Assembly (NCBI GenBank): GCA_003963405.1 | Contig: RXIY01000022.1 | Span: 124,001-188,000, forward strand | Direction of reading: 5' to 3' | DNA length: 64,000 bases | Source of the DNA: Hyphomicrobiales bacterium | Lineage (GTDB): Bacteria > Pseudomonadota > Alphaproteobacteria > Rhizobiales > Beijerinckiaceae | In this document: piece after piece, positions 53,182 to 61,849 of the stretch | How the letters are laid out: each line of letters begins with the position of its first letter | Position numbering within the stretch: position 1 is the first letter of the stretch | Made by a program: the position numbers and the translations under genes | The notes under the pieces: model-generated | Database searches by the model: none | What the model saw: the letters and a program-made list of their open reading frames with translations, nothing else | Told to the model about the DNA's origin: nothing

Positions 53182-54855
53182 ATGGACCATCTCACGAAAC
53201 TTTTCGATAATCTCAAAGCCCTCGGCGGCAGGAAACTCGCCGCGCTCGGGCTGATCTTCGCGCTCGTCGTCGGGATGGTGTCGCTTGCGGCCTACTATCT
53301 CTCGCGGCCTTCTTTCGAGGTGCTTTACGCGGGCCTCGATCGTGAGGATGTGAGCCGCATCGGCGCCGCTCTGAAATCGAGCGGCGTCGCCTTCGACGTC
53401 AATCCGGAAGGGAACGCCGTTTCGGTTCCCTACGGCCAGACCGCGCAGGCGCGCATGCTGCTCGCCGAACGCGGCCTGCCGCAGAGCGCCAACGCCGGTT
53501 ATGAGCTCTTCGACAAGGTCGGCGCGCTCGGCCTCACCTCCTTCATGCAGGAGGTGACGCGGGTGCGCGCGCTCGAAGGCGAACTGGCGCGCACGATTCA
53601 ACTCATCCGCGGCGTCAAGGCGGCGCGGGTGCACATCGTCATGCCGGACGAAGGATCGTTTCGCCGCGCCAAGCAACCGCCGTCGGCCTCCGTCATCATC
53701 CGCACGGAAGGTCCCGACGATTCGAGCGCCGCGCAGGCGATCCGCCATCTCGTCGCCTCGTCGCTGCCTGGCATGACGGTCGATCAGGTGACGGTTCTCA
53801 ATACGGACGGCATGATCCTTTCGTCCTCGGACGGAGAGGCGACCGACGCCGTTCCAGTGAAGACGCTTGCCCTCGAAAAGAGCATCTCGAAAGACATACA
53901 GGACAACATCAGACGCACGCTCACGCCCTATCTGAGGTTGCCGAATTTTCAGGTGAGCGTGCGCGCTCGGGTCAACACCGACCGCAAGCAGACGAATGAA
54001 ACGATCTTCGACCCCGACTCGCGCATCGAACGCTCCATCCGCACGGTGAAGGAGACGGCCCAGTCGCAAAACAACAGCGGCGCGCAATCCACGAGCGTGG
54101 AGCGCAACATTCCGCAGAACGCCGCCAACAATGGCGACGCCAAGCAGTCGAACGACGAGAGCCGCAAGAGCGAGGAGCTCACCAATTACGAGCTCTCCTC
54201 CAAGACGGTGACGACGGTGAGCGGCGGCTACACAGTCGAGCGGCTCTCTGTCGCGGTGCTCATCAACCGTTCCGCCTTCGCCGAGCCCGGCAAGGAGCCG
54301 CCCAAGCCCGAAATCGTCGATAAGCAGCTCAAGGAAATCGAGCAGCTCGTCTCGTCCGCCGCTGGCTTGAGCAAGGAGCGCGGCGACGCGCTGAAAGTGA
54401 CGGCGGTGGATTTCATGTTCAACGAGCATGAAATGACGCCGGAGGAAAATCCGGGCTTCGTCGCCATGCTCGGCAGCCATCTCGGCGCAATCATCAACGC
54501 CCTGACGGCCGTCGGCATTGCGGCGATCATCGTCGCCTTTGGCCTGGCGCCGGCGCGGCGCGCGCTTCTCGCCGAAGCGCAGCCGGCGTCGCAGGAGAGA
54601 GTCGAGCCGCCGCCATTGGCCTCGCCCGCGGCGCCATCTCTCGCGCCGGCTGAACTTCCGCTCGCCCTCGAACCGGCTTTCCCCAATTTGGCGCCAATTC
54701 TCGACATTCCAGAGGAGGGATTGCTGCCCGGCGCCGCGCTGTTCGATGGCATCGTCGAAGTGGCGAGAGGAAGCGCGCGCAAGAAACTCGAGCGGCTGAT
54801 CGAGCAGGACGACGCTCATGCCGCTGCGATCATGAAACAATGGATGAGGTCCTAA
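53182..54855 (+). CDS. fliF: Flagellar MS-ring protein FliF
   Basis: 557 residues. An N-terminal membrane helix (about 18-40), two PilF/YscJ-like ring-building domains (SRPSFEVLYAGLD... and YGQTAQARMLLAERGLP), a variable loop and a second membrane helix (about 430-450) before the FliG-binding tail. It forms the MS ring in the inner membrane. ATG at 53182 is chosen; a TTG 39 bp upstream is possible. A CtrA-like box lies upstream. FliF opens the cluster fliF-fliH-like-motB-motC-fliK. Confidence 0.93.
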   Translation: MDHLTKLFDNLKALGGRKLAALGLIFALVVGMVSLAAYYLSRPSFEVLYAGLDREDVSRIGAALKSSGVAFDVNPEGNAVSVPYGQTAQARMLLAERGLPQSANAGYELFDKVGALGLTSFMQEVTRVRALEGELARTIQLIRGVKAARVHIVMPDEGSFRRAKQPPSASVIIRTEGPDDSSAAQAIRHLVASSLPGMTVDQVTVLNTDGMILSSSDGEATDAVPVKTLALEKSISKDIQDNIRRTLTPYLRLPNFQVSVRARVNTDRKQTNETIFDPDSRIERSIRTVKETAQSQNNSGAQSTSVERNIPQNAANNGDAKQSNDESRKSEELTNYELSSKTVTTVSGGYTVERLSVAVLINRSAFAEPGKEPPKPEIVDKQLKEIEQLVSSAAGLSKERGDALKVTAVDFMFNEHEMTPEENPGFVAMLGSHLGAIINALTAVGIAAIIVAFGLAPARRALLAEAQPASQERVEPPPLASPAAPSLAPAELPLALEPAFPNLAPILDIPEEGLLPGAALFDGIVEVARGSARKKLERLIEQDDAHAAAIMKQWMRS

Positions 54856-54864
54856 GGCCACGCC

Positions 54865-55530
54865 ATGAACATTCACGACGTTTCCACTTATCTGCTGCGT
54901 TTCGACGAGGCCCCCCGCCTTCCGCCGCAATCGCCGCTCCCTGCGCCGCTTCCTCCGCCCTCGCCGATCCTCGAAACGCTCTTCGAGGCGTCGGCGGAAA
55001 TTCCGGACGAAGACTTCGCGCCGGATATCGTCGCGCGGGAAGCGCGCGATGACGCCGCGCTGCTGCGCCGGGCTTTCGACGAAGAGCTCGCCGCCGCGCT
55101 CGAAAAGCAACAGGCTGCGCATGAAGAGGATTTGCGCCTGCTGCGGACGCAATGGATCGAGGAGCAGGGCGAACTTCTGGCGAGGCGTCTTTCGGAGAGT
55201 CTCGCCGAGGCGCTGGAGGCGCTGAGAACCGATGTGGCGCGCATACTCGCGCCCTTTGTGGCGAGGGAAGTCGAGCAGACGACCTCGCAGGAACTGATCG
55301 ACGCCATCCGACGCGCTGTCGCCGGCGAGAATGGACCGGCGATCCGCCTCCAGGGCCCGAGAGAGCTGATCGAAAAGATGGCCGAGGCGCTCGTGGAGCA
55401 GCAGGCTGCGGTGAGTTTGACCGAAACGGACGGCGTCGACGTCACGGTCGATTTCGACCTGACGCGGATCGAGACGCGGCTCGACGCCTGGATGCGGCGT
55501 CTGCGCGACAGCAGGAGTGAAGGTCTATGA
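54865..55530 (+). CDS. FliH-like flagellar protein
   Basis: 221 residues. A proline-rich start (PPQSPLPAPLPPPSP), a long Glu/Arg/Ala-rich coiled coil (about 60-140) and a C-terminal domain with the FliH-like VDVTVDFDLTRIETRLDAWM. FliH regulates the export ATPase FliI. Similarity is weak and mainly positional: between fliF and motB. Its stop overlaps the motB ATG by four bases. Confidence 0.6.
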   Translation: MNIHDVSTYLLRFDEAPRLPPQSPLPAPLPPPSPILETLFEASAEIPDEDFAPDIVAREARDDAALLRRAFDEELAAALEKQQAAHEEDLRLLRTQWIEEQGELLARRLSESLAEALEALRTDVARILAPFVAREVEQTTSQELIDAIRRAVAGENGPAIRLQGPRELIEKMAEALVEQQAAVSLTETDGVDVTVDFDLTRIETRLDAWMRRLRDSRSEGL

Positions 55531-56513
55531 GCAACGGCCCCCCGATCATTATCAAGAAAAAGGTCGAAGGCGAAGAGGACCATCACGGCGGCGTCTGGAA
55601 GCTCGCCTTCGCCGATTTCATGACCGCGATGATGGCCTTCTTTCTTGTGATGTGGCTCATCAACTCCACCTCCAAGGAAACGAAGGCGGTCATCGTTCAA
55701 TATTTCAACCCCGTGCAGCTCGTCGACACGACCAAGGCGCACAAGGGGCTGCGCGATCCCGCCACCGGCTCGGAAGGGAAAAGCGCCATCAATCCGCCGG
55801 TGCCCAAGAAGGGGGGCGCAAGCGAGTCGAAGGATACGGAGGCGGCGCTGCAGAGCGAGCCCCTGAAGACGCTCGACGCAATCGCAAGGGAGGAGCCGCG
55901 CGCCGGCGAGCCGCCGGCCTCCGAGGTCTTGCGCGATCCCTTCGAACGCACCCTGAAAAAGGAGATGCGGCCCCCGCCCGAGTCGGCGGCGGAGCCGCCG
56001 CCCGCGCACGACAAGGCTGGTCTCAAGCAAGGTCCGACGGCCGCGGGAGAGAAGGCCGCGATGGCGAGCGACTTGCAGGCGGAGATCGAAAAGATCGCCG
56101 CGCAGGAGGCGCGCGCGCCCAAGGTCGAGGTCCGGCAGACCGAGGAAGGCCTGTTGATCAGCCTCACCGACGACGCGAATTTCTCGATGTTCGATGTCGG
56201 CTCGATCAAGCCGAAGCCGCAACTCGTGCGCATCATCGGCGAAGTGGGCAAGATTCTCGCCGGCAAACCCGGCGCGGTGGAGCTCAGGGGCCATACGGAC
56301 GGCCGCTCCTATAGTGGAAAGAACTACGACAACTGGCGGCTCTCCAGCGACCGCGCGACAATCGTCAATTACATGCTGATCCGCGGCGGCCTGCCGGCCA
56401 CGCGCATGGAGAGAGTCGTCGGCTTCGCCGACAGGCGCCCCAGGAACGCGAAGGATCCATTGTCGCCGGTCAACCGGCGGATCGAAATTCTGCTGCGTGG
56501 AGTCGAGCCATGA
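55527..56513 (+). CDS. motB: Flagellar stator protein MotB
   Basis: 328 residues. One membrane helix (about 26-46: KLAFADFMTAMMAFFLVMWLI holds the proton-channel Asp30) and a C-terminal OmpA-like peptidoglycan anchor (ELRGHTDGRSYSGKNYDNWRLSSDRA region). The Pro/Glu/Lys-rich link between them is longer than in E. coli. MotB forms the stator with MotA, but motA is broken here (59589). It overlaps both neighbours by four bases. Confidence 0.93.
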   Translation: MSNGPPIIIKKKVEGEEDHHGGVWKLAFADFMTAMMAFFLVMWLINSTSKETKAVIVQYFNPVQLVDTTKAHKGLRDPATGSEGKSAINPPVPKKGGASESKDTEAALQSEPLKTLDAIAREEPRAGEPPASEVLRDPFERTLKKEMRPPPESAAEPPPAHDKAGLKQGPTAAGEKAAMASDLQAEIEKIAAQEARAPKVEVRQTEEGLLISLTDDANFSMFDVGSIKPKPQLVRIIGEVGKILAGKPGAVELRGHTDGRSYSGKNYDNWRLSSDRATIVNYMLIRGGLPATRMERVVGFADRRPRNAKDPLSPVNRRIEILLRGVEP

Positions 56514-57626
56514 CAATCGCAGGAAGGGCGATCGCTTTCGCCGCCTTGTTGCAGATGAGCGGGGCGGCGCAGGCGGAGGAATTCGCGGCGATGGTGCGCG
56601 ATCTCAACGCCATGCAAAATCTCATGGCGGCCGGAAACGCCGGGGCGCGCGACCGGGCGGCGCGGCAGTTCGATCTCATCGAGAAGCAGATCGATTCCGT
56701 CGAGCCCGACGGTTGGCGCGACGAGCGCAATATTCGCGCGGCGATCGTCTATCTCCTGTGCGGCGGCGCGCCGGCGAAACTGCGGGAAATCTACGAGGCT
56801 CAATTCGTCGATCCGAAAGACGCAGGATTATTCGCCGCGAGCGTCGAATATGCGGAAGGGCGCGAGGGCGGCATTCCCAAGGCGCTGCAGGAGATCAGCG
56901 CGCGTGACGCTCCGGCGCTGCTCGGCGGCCATCTCGCGCTGGTGCAGGGCGGCGCGCTGATCGGCAAGGACAATGCGCGGGCGGTCTCCCTTCTCGATCT
57001 CGCGCGCCTGCTGATGCCGGGCTCGCTCGTCGAGGAAGCGGCGCTCCGCCGTGAGATCGCCCTTCTCGACCCAGCGCGGGAAAGCGGCAAGCTGGCGATG
57101 CTGGCCGCGCGCTATACCGCCAAATACGCCGCCTCGCCCTATGCGCAGAATTTCTGGGAGGCGTTTCGTCAGGCGACGGTCGGGCAGGAGACGTTTGTCG
57201 ATCGCTCCGAACCCTTCGAACCGCTCTTCGACAAGGCCGCCCCAAATCAGCGCCTCTCGCTTTATCTCGCCCTCGCGCGCCAAGCGTTGCAGGCGGGCCG
57301 GTTCGACTTCGCCGGCAAGACGATCGAGAAGGCGGCGCCTTCGGCGACGACTCCTTCCGCCAGAAAGCGCATCGAGGCCTATCGCAGCGTCGTCGCCGCT
57401 TTGACCGATGAGAGAAGCGGCGACGATCTGAAGGCGCTCGACCAAAAACAGCTCGAGCGGGAGGACGCCCGGCTGATTGCGCTCGCGTCCGGGGTCGTGT
57501 CGAGGCTTGCGGCAAGAGAGGAGCCGGAGACAAGGCCGGACGACCCCCCCCAACGAAATGCTCGAGACCGCGCGGCAGGCGATCGCCCGGAGCGACGAGC
57601 TTCTCGAAAGGTCGGCCCGCCGATGA
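56510..57626 (+). CDS. motC: Chemotaxis protein MotC, with a one-base frameshift near its end
   Basis: A signal peptide (1-22) followed by an alpha-solenoid typical of MotC, the periplasmic partner of MotB in Rhizobiales. As written, the frame does not stop at the natural place: at an 8-C run (57544-57551) it reads on into the fliK frame, giving one open frame of 831 codons (56510-59005). In the +1 frame after the run, a helical end (NEMLETARQAIARSD...) leads to a TGA at 57624-57626 that overlaps the fliK ATG. So the run has one C too many, by mutation, slippage or sequencing error. The intact protein would have 371 residues. Confidence 0.8.
57544..57551 (+). repeat. Poly-C tract (C8) at the motC frameshift
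   Basis: Eight C residues. With seven, the motC frame would end at the natural TGA 75 bp downstream, and fliK would start within it. Such tracts slip during replication, so this could be a phase-variable switch. Confidence 0.65.
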
Positions 57627-59005
57627 CGACGAGCCCCCTGAGCGATCCTTTGGGAGCGGGCGGCCTGCTGTTGCTGCTCGCGGGGCGCGCGGCCCCGGAT
57701 GCGCCTGCGGCCGCGCCGCCGTCCGCCGATTTCAGCCGCATCCTCGATACGCTGGCCGAGACGGCGGACGCGTCGCCCGATAAGGGCGACGCCGGGGAGG
57801 CGCCGGCCCCCGTCGCCGTCTCGGGCGCGGCATTCTCCTTCGCTTTCCTCGGGCTGGCCGCGCCGGCGAAAGCGGCCGACGCCCCGCCGCAAAAGGCGCC
57901 CGATGCGGCCCCCGAAACGGCCACGGTCACGGACCCGCTCGCGAACGCCGCGCCGCCGCCTGCAAAAGCCCCGGATGAACGGCGACGCGGCGAAGCGGAT
58001 GCGGCGCAAGCTCCGGCGGCCAATGCGCCGCCCGCCGCGATGCAGGCGCCGCCCGCCGACATGCAAGCGCCGCCTCCGCCGATCCAGCCTTCTGCGCCTG
58101 CGCCATCCGCGCTGGCGCCCGCGCAGGCGCCCGCGGCGGCGCAGGTCGCGCAGCCGGCCCCGTCTCCGTCCCGCCGGTCCGTGGCGCTCACCCAACCGCC
58201 AGCGGCGCGCGTCGCTGGGGGCGAGGAGAATGGCGTCGCATTGGTGGAGCCGAAAGCCGGCCGCCTGCGGCAGGCGGTCGCTCCCGCGCCCCAGGCGCAT
58301 GCGCCCCAATCGAGCCGCGCCGGCGGCGTCGAGAAGACGCCGGGCGGGCCGCCGTCCGTGACCGCGGAGGATGCGCCGCGGGAACGAATTCCCGCGGCTC
58401 CCCTCTCGTCCGCCTCCGCGACATCAGAAGCGCCCCCCGAAGCGTCCGCGCCGCTGCAAATCCGCGTCTCGGAGATCGTCACCCATCTGCCGACCGTGGT
58501 CGCGCAGACATTGACCGCCGCGCGCGATGCGGAGGCGCCCGGCCGCCCCGCCGCGCCGATCCTGAGCGGCGCGATCGCGCCGCCCCCGGAAAAGCCTGTC
58601 GAACCCCTGAAGATTCTCAAATTCCAGGTCGAGCCGGCTTCGCTCGGCGCGATCACGGTGCGCATGCGCGTGAGCCGCGCCAGGGTCGAGATCGCCCTCG
58701 ACGCGGACTCCCCGAAAACCTCGGCGCTTCTGCTGGAGGCGCGAGACCATCTCGCCTCGGCGATCGGCGAGAAAGGGATGACGCTCGAGTCCTTCCATGT
58801 CGGCGTGAGCCCGCCCCCCGCGGCGCTTGCGGCGGGACAGGAGGGGGCCGGCGCCGACGACCGGCCGCGGCAATATGGCGGGGAGCGCGGATTCGCCAAT
58901 GAGGAACGACCAGACCAGCGGCAGAACTCTCAAACGCCGCCGCGCGACCGGCAAGGACGCGGCGAGAAGCCTGCTGCGGCTGGCGCTCCTGGCGTCCTTT
59001 TGTAG
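57623..59005 (+). CDS. fliK: Flagellar hook-length control protein FliK (MotD)
   Basis: 460 residues. A long Pro/Ala-rich, disordered first part (residues 1-300) and a FliK C-terminal core (about 325-400: LKILKFQVEPASLGAITVRMRV, then VEIALDADSPKTSALLLEARDHL). FliK is the molecular ruler for hook length and the export switch; in Rhizobiales it is also called MotD. The ATG lies in the TGA of the ancestral motC frame (ATGA). As written it is also in frame with the upstream motC part. Confidence 0.85.
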   Translation: MTTSPLSDPLGAGGLLLLLAGRAAPDAPAAAPPSADFSRILDTLAETADASPDKGDAGEAPAPVAVSGAAFSFAFLGLAAPAKAADAPPQKAPDAAPETATVTDPLANAAPPPAKAPDERRRGEADAAQAPAANAPPAAMQAPPADMQAPPPPIQPSAPAPSALAPAQAPAAAQVAQPAPSPSRRSVALTQPPAARVAGGEENGVALVEPKAGRLRQAVAPAPQAHAPQSSRAGGVEKTPGGPPSVTAEDAPRERIPAAPLSSASATSEAPPEASAPLQIRVSEIVTHLPTVVAQTLTAARDAEAPGRPAAPILSGAIAPPPEKPVEPLKILKFQVEPASLGAITVRMRVSRARVEIALDADSPKTSALLLEARDHLASAIGEKGMTLESFHVGVSPPPAALAAGQEGAGADDRPRQYGGERGFANEERPDQRQNSQTPPRDRQGRGEKPAAAGAPGVLL

Positions 59006-59519
59006 CGGGGCGCAGGCCGCGGAGAACGTCTGCGAAGCCGAAATGATTCGTGCCGCGCGGGAAAACGACGTGCCGGTCGCCGTTCTCTATGCGGTCGCGC
59101 TCACAGAAACGGGCCAGCGCGGCGCGCTTCATGCCTATGCGATGAACATACACGGGCGCGCGGTCTTCAACGCGACGCTCGCCGACGCGCTCGCGACGTT
59201 CGGTCAGGCCCGCCGGCAGGGCGAGAGCCTCGTCGACATCGGCTGCATGCAGATCAACTGGCGCTATCACGGAAAGCAGTTCGCCTCGCTGGAGGAGATG
59301 TTCGATCCCGCGAGGAATGTCGACTATGCGGCGCGCTTTTTGAAGTCGCTGCACGAACGGGAAGGAAGCTGGACGGCGACGGTCGCGCGCTACCACGCCG
59401 GGCCCGGCAATGCGCCCGCGCAGCGCACTTATGTCTGCGCCGTCATTCGCAACATGGTGGCGAGCGGCTTCGGCGCCTGGACCGATGCGGCCATTGCCTT
59501 CTGCGGCGTGTCGCCATGA
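58899..59519 (+). CDS. Lytic transglycosylase, SLT domain
   Basis: 206 residues. An N-terminal signal or membrane segment (LLRLALLASFCSGAQA) is followed by a type I SLT domain with catalytic Glu in ALTETG, the DIGCMQINW block and VARYHAGPGN. It cleaves peptidoglycan, probably to pass the flagellar rod. The start lies inside the end of fliK in another frame, an overlap of 107 bp. An earlier start at 58875 is possible. Confidence 0.85.
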   Translation: MRNDQTSGRTLKRRRATGKDAARSLLRLALLASFCSGAQAAENVCEAEMIRAARENDVPVAVLYAVALTETGQRGALHAYAMNIHGRAVFNATLADALATFGQARRQGESLVDIGCMQINWRYHGKQFASLEEMFDPARNVDYAARFLKSLHEREGSWTATVARYHAGPGNAPAQRTYVCAVIRNMVASGFGAWTDAAIAFCGVSP

Positions 59520-59588
59520 CCCATCAGGCTCGGGCAAGTCCCACAACTTATCCAGAGCTTGTCAAACGGCAAGAAAGAGCGTGATGAA

Positions 59589-60098
59589 ATGAGCTTCGTC
59601 ATTGGTCTCATCGTAACGATGGGTTGCATGCTCGGCGGCTTCGCCGCGCTCGGCGGCCATCTGATCGTCCTTTGGCAGCCCTGGGAATTCGTCATCATCA
59701 TGGGCTCCGCGCTTGGCACCTTCATCGTGGCGAATCCGATCAAGGTCATCAAGGACACGGGCAAGGCGATCGTTCAGGCGATCCTCGAAAAGACGCCCAA
59801 GCGGCGCGATTATCTCGACATTCTCGGCCTTCTGCACGCCCTGATGCGCGAGTTGCGCAGCAAGTCCCGCACCGAGGTCGAAGGCCATATCGACGCGCCA
59901 AACGAATCGCCGCTCTTCACAGCCTTTCCGAATGTTCTCAAGAACCCGGAGATCACCACCTTCATCTGCGACTATTGCCGCCTCTACATTATCGGCAATG
60001 TGAAGACATTCGAGATCGAGGCGCTGATCGACGAGGAGATTTCCTTTCTTTGCTCCTCCGTCATAGTTCGCCTGCGTCCGCAGACCCCAATGATTTAG
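59589..60098 (+). pseudogene. motA: motA, truncated by an integrated element
   Basis: The first 151 residues are clearly MotA (start [17 protein letters not shown], then [11 protein letters not shown] and [13 protein letters not shown], up to EALIDEEI). Full MotA has about 290 residues. After EALIDEEI the sequence changes to 18 unrelated residues and a stop. The missing half holds two of four membrane helices and the proton path, so the protein cannot form a stator. A tyrosine recombinase gene starts 85 bp downstream, so an element has been inserted here. The rest of motA is expected beyond the window. Confidence 0.85.
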
Positions 60099-60182
60099 GG
60101 CGTTTTTACGGCTCAGCCTTCCTTGCACGTTCGCCCTGGTTCGCTACAATCCGAGACCTTTTGGCGGACTAGATGGCGGACC

Positions 60183-61388
60183 ATGACTGATAGAGGAAAG
60201 TTGACGGCGCGGCGCGTCGCGACCGCGCCCGCCGGTGAATATGGGGATGGCGCTGGGCTGATCCTCCGCGTCTCCGAATCTCTGAGCCGAAAATGGGTCT
60301 ACCGTTACTCCCTCAACGGCCGACGCCGCGAAATGGGCTTAGGAACCGTCCAGGATGGCATTGGGCTGGCCGATGCTCGCCTGCGCGCCGCAGAAGCCCG
60401 CCGTCTCGTCAAAGACCGCATTGACCCCATCGACGCGCGTCGCTCTAAAAAGTCCGCCAGCGAGGCTCGCAAGACGTTCGGCGAGTGTGCCGACGCTTTT
60501 ATTGAAGCCAAGAGAGCTGAGTGGCGCAGCGATAGGCACGTCTACCAGTGGCGCCTCTCGATGGGTCGTCACGCCGCGCCGCTGCGCGACATGCCCGTCG
60601 ATAGTGTCGACACGTCGGCCGTTTTGAGTGTTCTCTCGCCTCTCTGGCAGCGAGCGCCGGAAACCGCTTCCAGAGTTCGCGGTCGCATCGAATTAGTTTT
60701 GGACGCTGCCCGTGTTCAAGGGATGCGTGTCGGCGATAACCCAGCCAGATGGCGCGGCCATCTTTCGCACATTCTGCCAAAACGTCAGCGGATTGCGAAG
60801 CAGCACTATTCCGCTATGCCCTATGCCGAGCTCCCGTCCTTCATTGCACGCCTGCGAGAACGAGAGAGCGTCGCACGCCTTGCCTTAGAATTCACCATTG
60901 CATGCTCCGCCCGATCCGGGGAGGTTCTCGGCGCGACATGGAGCGAGATCGACATTGACGGCCGCACGTGGACGCTGGCGCCCAGCCGCATGAAAAGTGG
61001 CCGCGGCCATATCGTTCCACTGTCCGGGAGGGCGCTGGAAATCCTCAACCGCGTCAAGGTCGCACGCACCGGAAACATCGTCTTCCCCGGACGCGTACAT
61101 GGTCGTCCCTTGGCCCCTGCAACATTCGGGCGCGTGCTGAGCGACATGGGGATTGATGCGACCGCTCACGGATTTCGCGCCGCCTTCGCGACATGGTGCC
61201 AGGATCGGGGCTTTCCAGCCGACGTTATCGAGACGGCGCTAGCACACCAGATCGGGACGGAGACGACTCGCGCCTATAGCAGATCGGACCTTCTACAGCG
61301 GCGTCGTGATTTGATGGACGCATGGGCGCGATTCCTCGAAGGCAAGGCCGAGGGCGGCGCGGACGTTCTGGCGTTCAAACGGCCGTGA
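60183..61388 (+). CDS. Tyrosine recombinase/integrase, DUF4102 type
   Basis: 401 residues. An N-terminal DUF4102 arm-binding part (1-90), a core-binding part (about 95-190) and a catalytic domain with R244 (SARSGE), H329-x-x-R332 (HGFR), H355 and the nucleophile Tyr365 (AYSRSD). All catalytic residues are present, so it is probably active. It would insert and excise the element. The ATG at 60183 fits the domain start. Confidence 0.93.
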   Translation: MTDRGKLTARRVATAPAGEYGDGAGLILRVSESLSRKWVYRYSLNGRRREMGLGTVQDGIGLADARLRAAEARRLVKDRIDPIDARRSKKSASEARKTFGECADAFIEAKRAEWRSDRHVYQWRLSMGRHAAPLRDMPVDSVDTSAVLSVLSPLWQRAPETASRVRGRIELVLDAARVQGMRVGDNPARWRGHLSHILPKRQRIAKQHYSAMPYAELPSFIARLRERESVARLALEFTIACSARSGEVLGATWSEIDIDGRTWTLAPSRMKSGRGHIVPLSGRALEILNRVKVARTGNIVFPGRVHGRPLAPATFGRVLSDMGIDATAHGFRAAFATWCQDRGFPADVIETALAHQIGTETTRAYSRSDLLQRRRDLMDAWARFLEGKAEGGADVLAFKRP

Positions 61389-61543
61389 TCGAAATTTTAC
61401 GAGTAGGACAAACTCTAGGCAATACTTGGCGTGAACGTCGTTTCGCGTTAGGGATAAACCCACGACCTCCACTTGCGGATCAATTTGAATAACGCAACCT
61501 TCCTTTGCGTAGCGTGAAAGACCGCAGGCAAAGGAACCTCGAA

Positions 61544-61777
61544 ATGGCTTATTACGAAAAGTCCCTGAAAATTCCGGTAGCGGAGCGGCTCATAGAGGGC
61601 TGCTATCTGACCGTCGCGGAGCTATGCGCGCTCAAAAGCGTCGGAAAGACCACGGTCTATCTCGACATAAAGCAAGGTCTTCTTCCGATCGAGAAGATGA
61701 GCGGGCGCATGGTCCGCATTGCTGGGCCGATTGCCAGGGATTACCGCCCCCGCGTTGGGATCGTGAAGGCGGCTTAG
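61544..61777 (+). CDS. AlpA/excisionase-like small DNA-binding protein
   Basis: 77 residues with a winged helix of the MerR/AlpA kind: YLTVAELCALKSVGKTTVYLDIKQGLLP (about 21-48). In elements of this type it acts as excisionase or activator of the integrase. The ATG at 61544 is behind AAAGGAACC. A terminator hairpin overlaps its stop. Confidence 0.72.
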   Translation: MAYYEKSLKIPVAERLIEGCYLTVAELCALKSVGKTTVYLDIKQGLLPIEKMSGRMVRIAGPIARDYRPRVGIVKAA

Positions 61778-61789
61778 AGCCGCCTTTTT
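61767..61789 (+). terminator. Rho-independent terminator after the AlpA-like gene
   Basis: AGGCGGC and GCCGCCT with a five-base loop, followed by TTTT. The gene's TAG lies in the loop. Confidence 0.85.
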
Positions 61790-61849
61790 CACAATAAGTC
61801 GCGTGGGTAATCCCGGCAGTTGTGCTGGCTCAAACCGTAGCGATACGAG

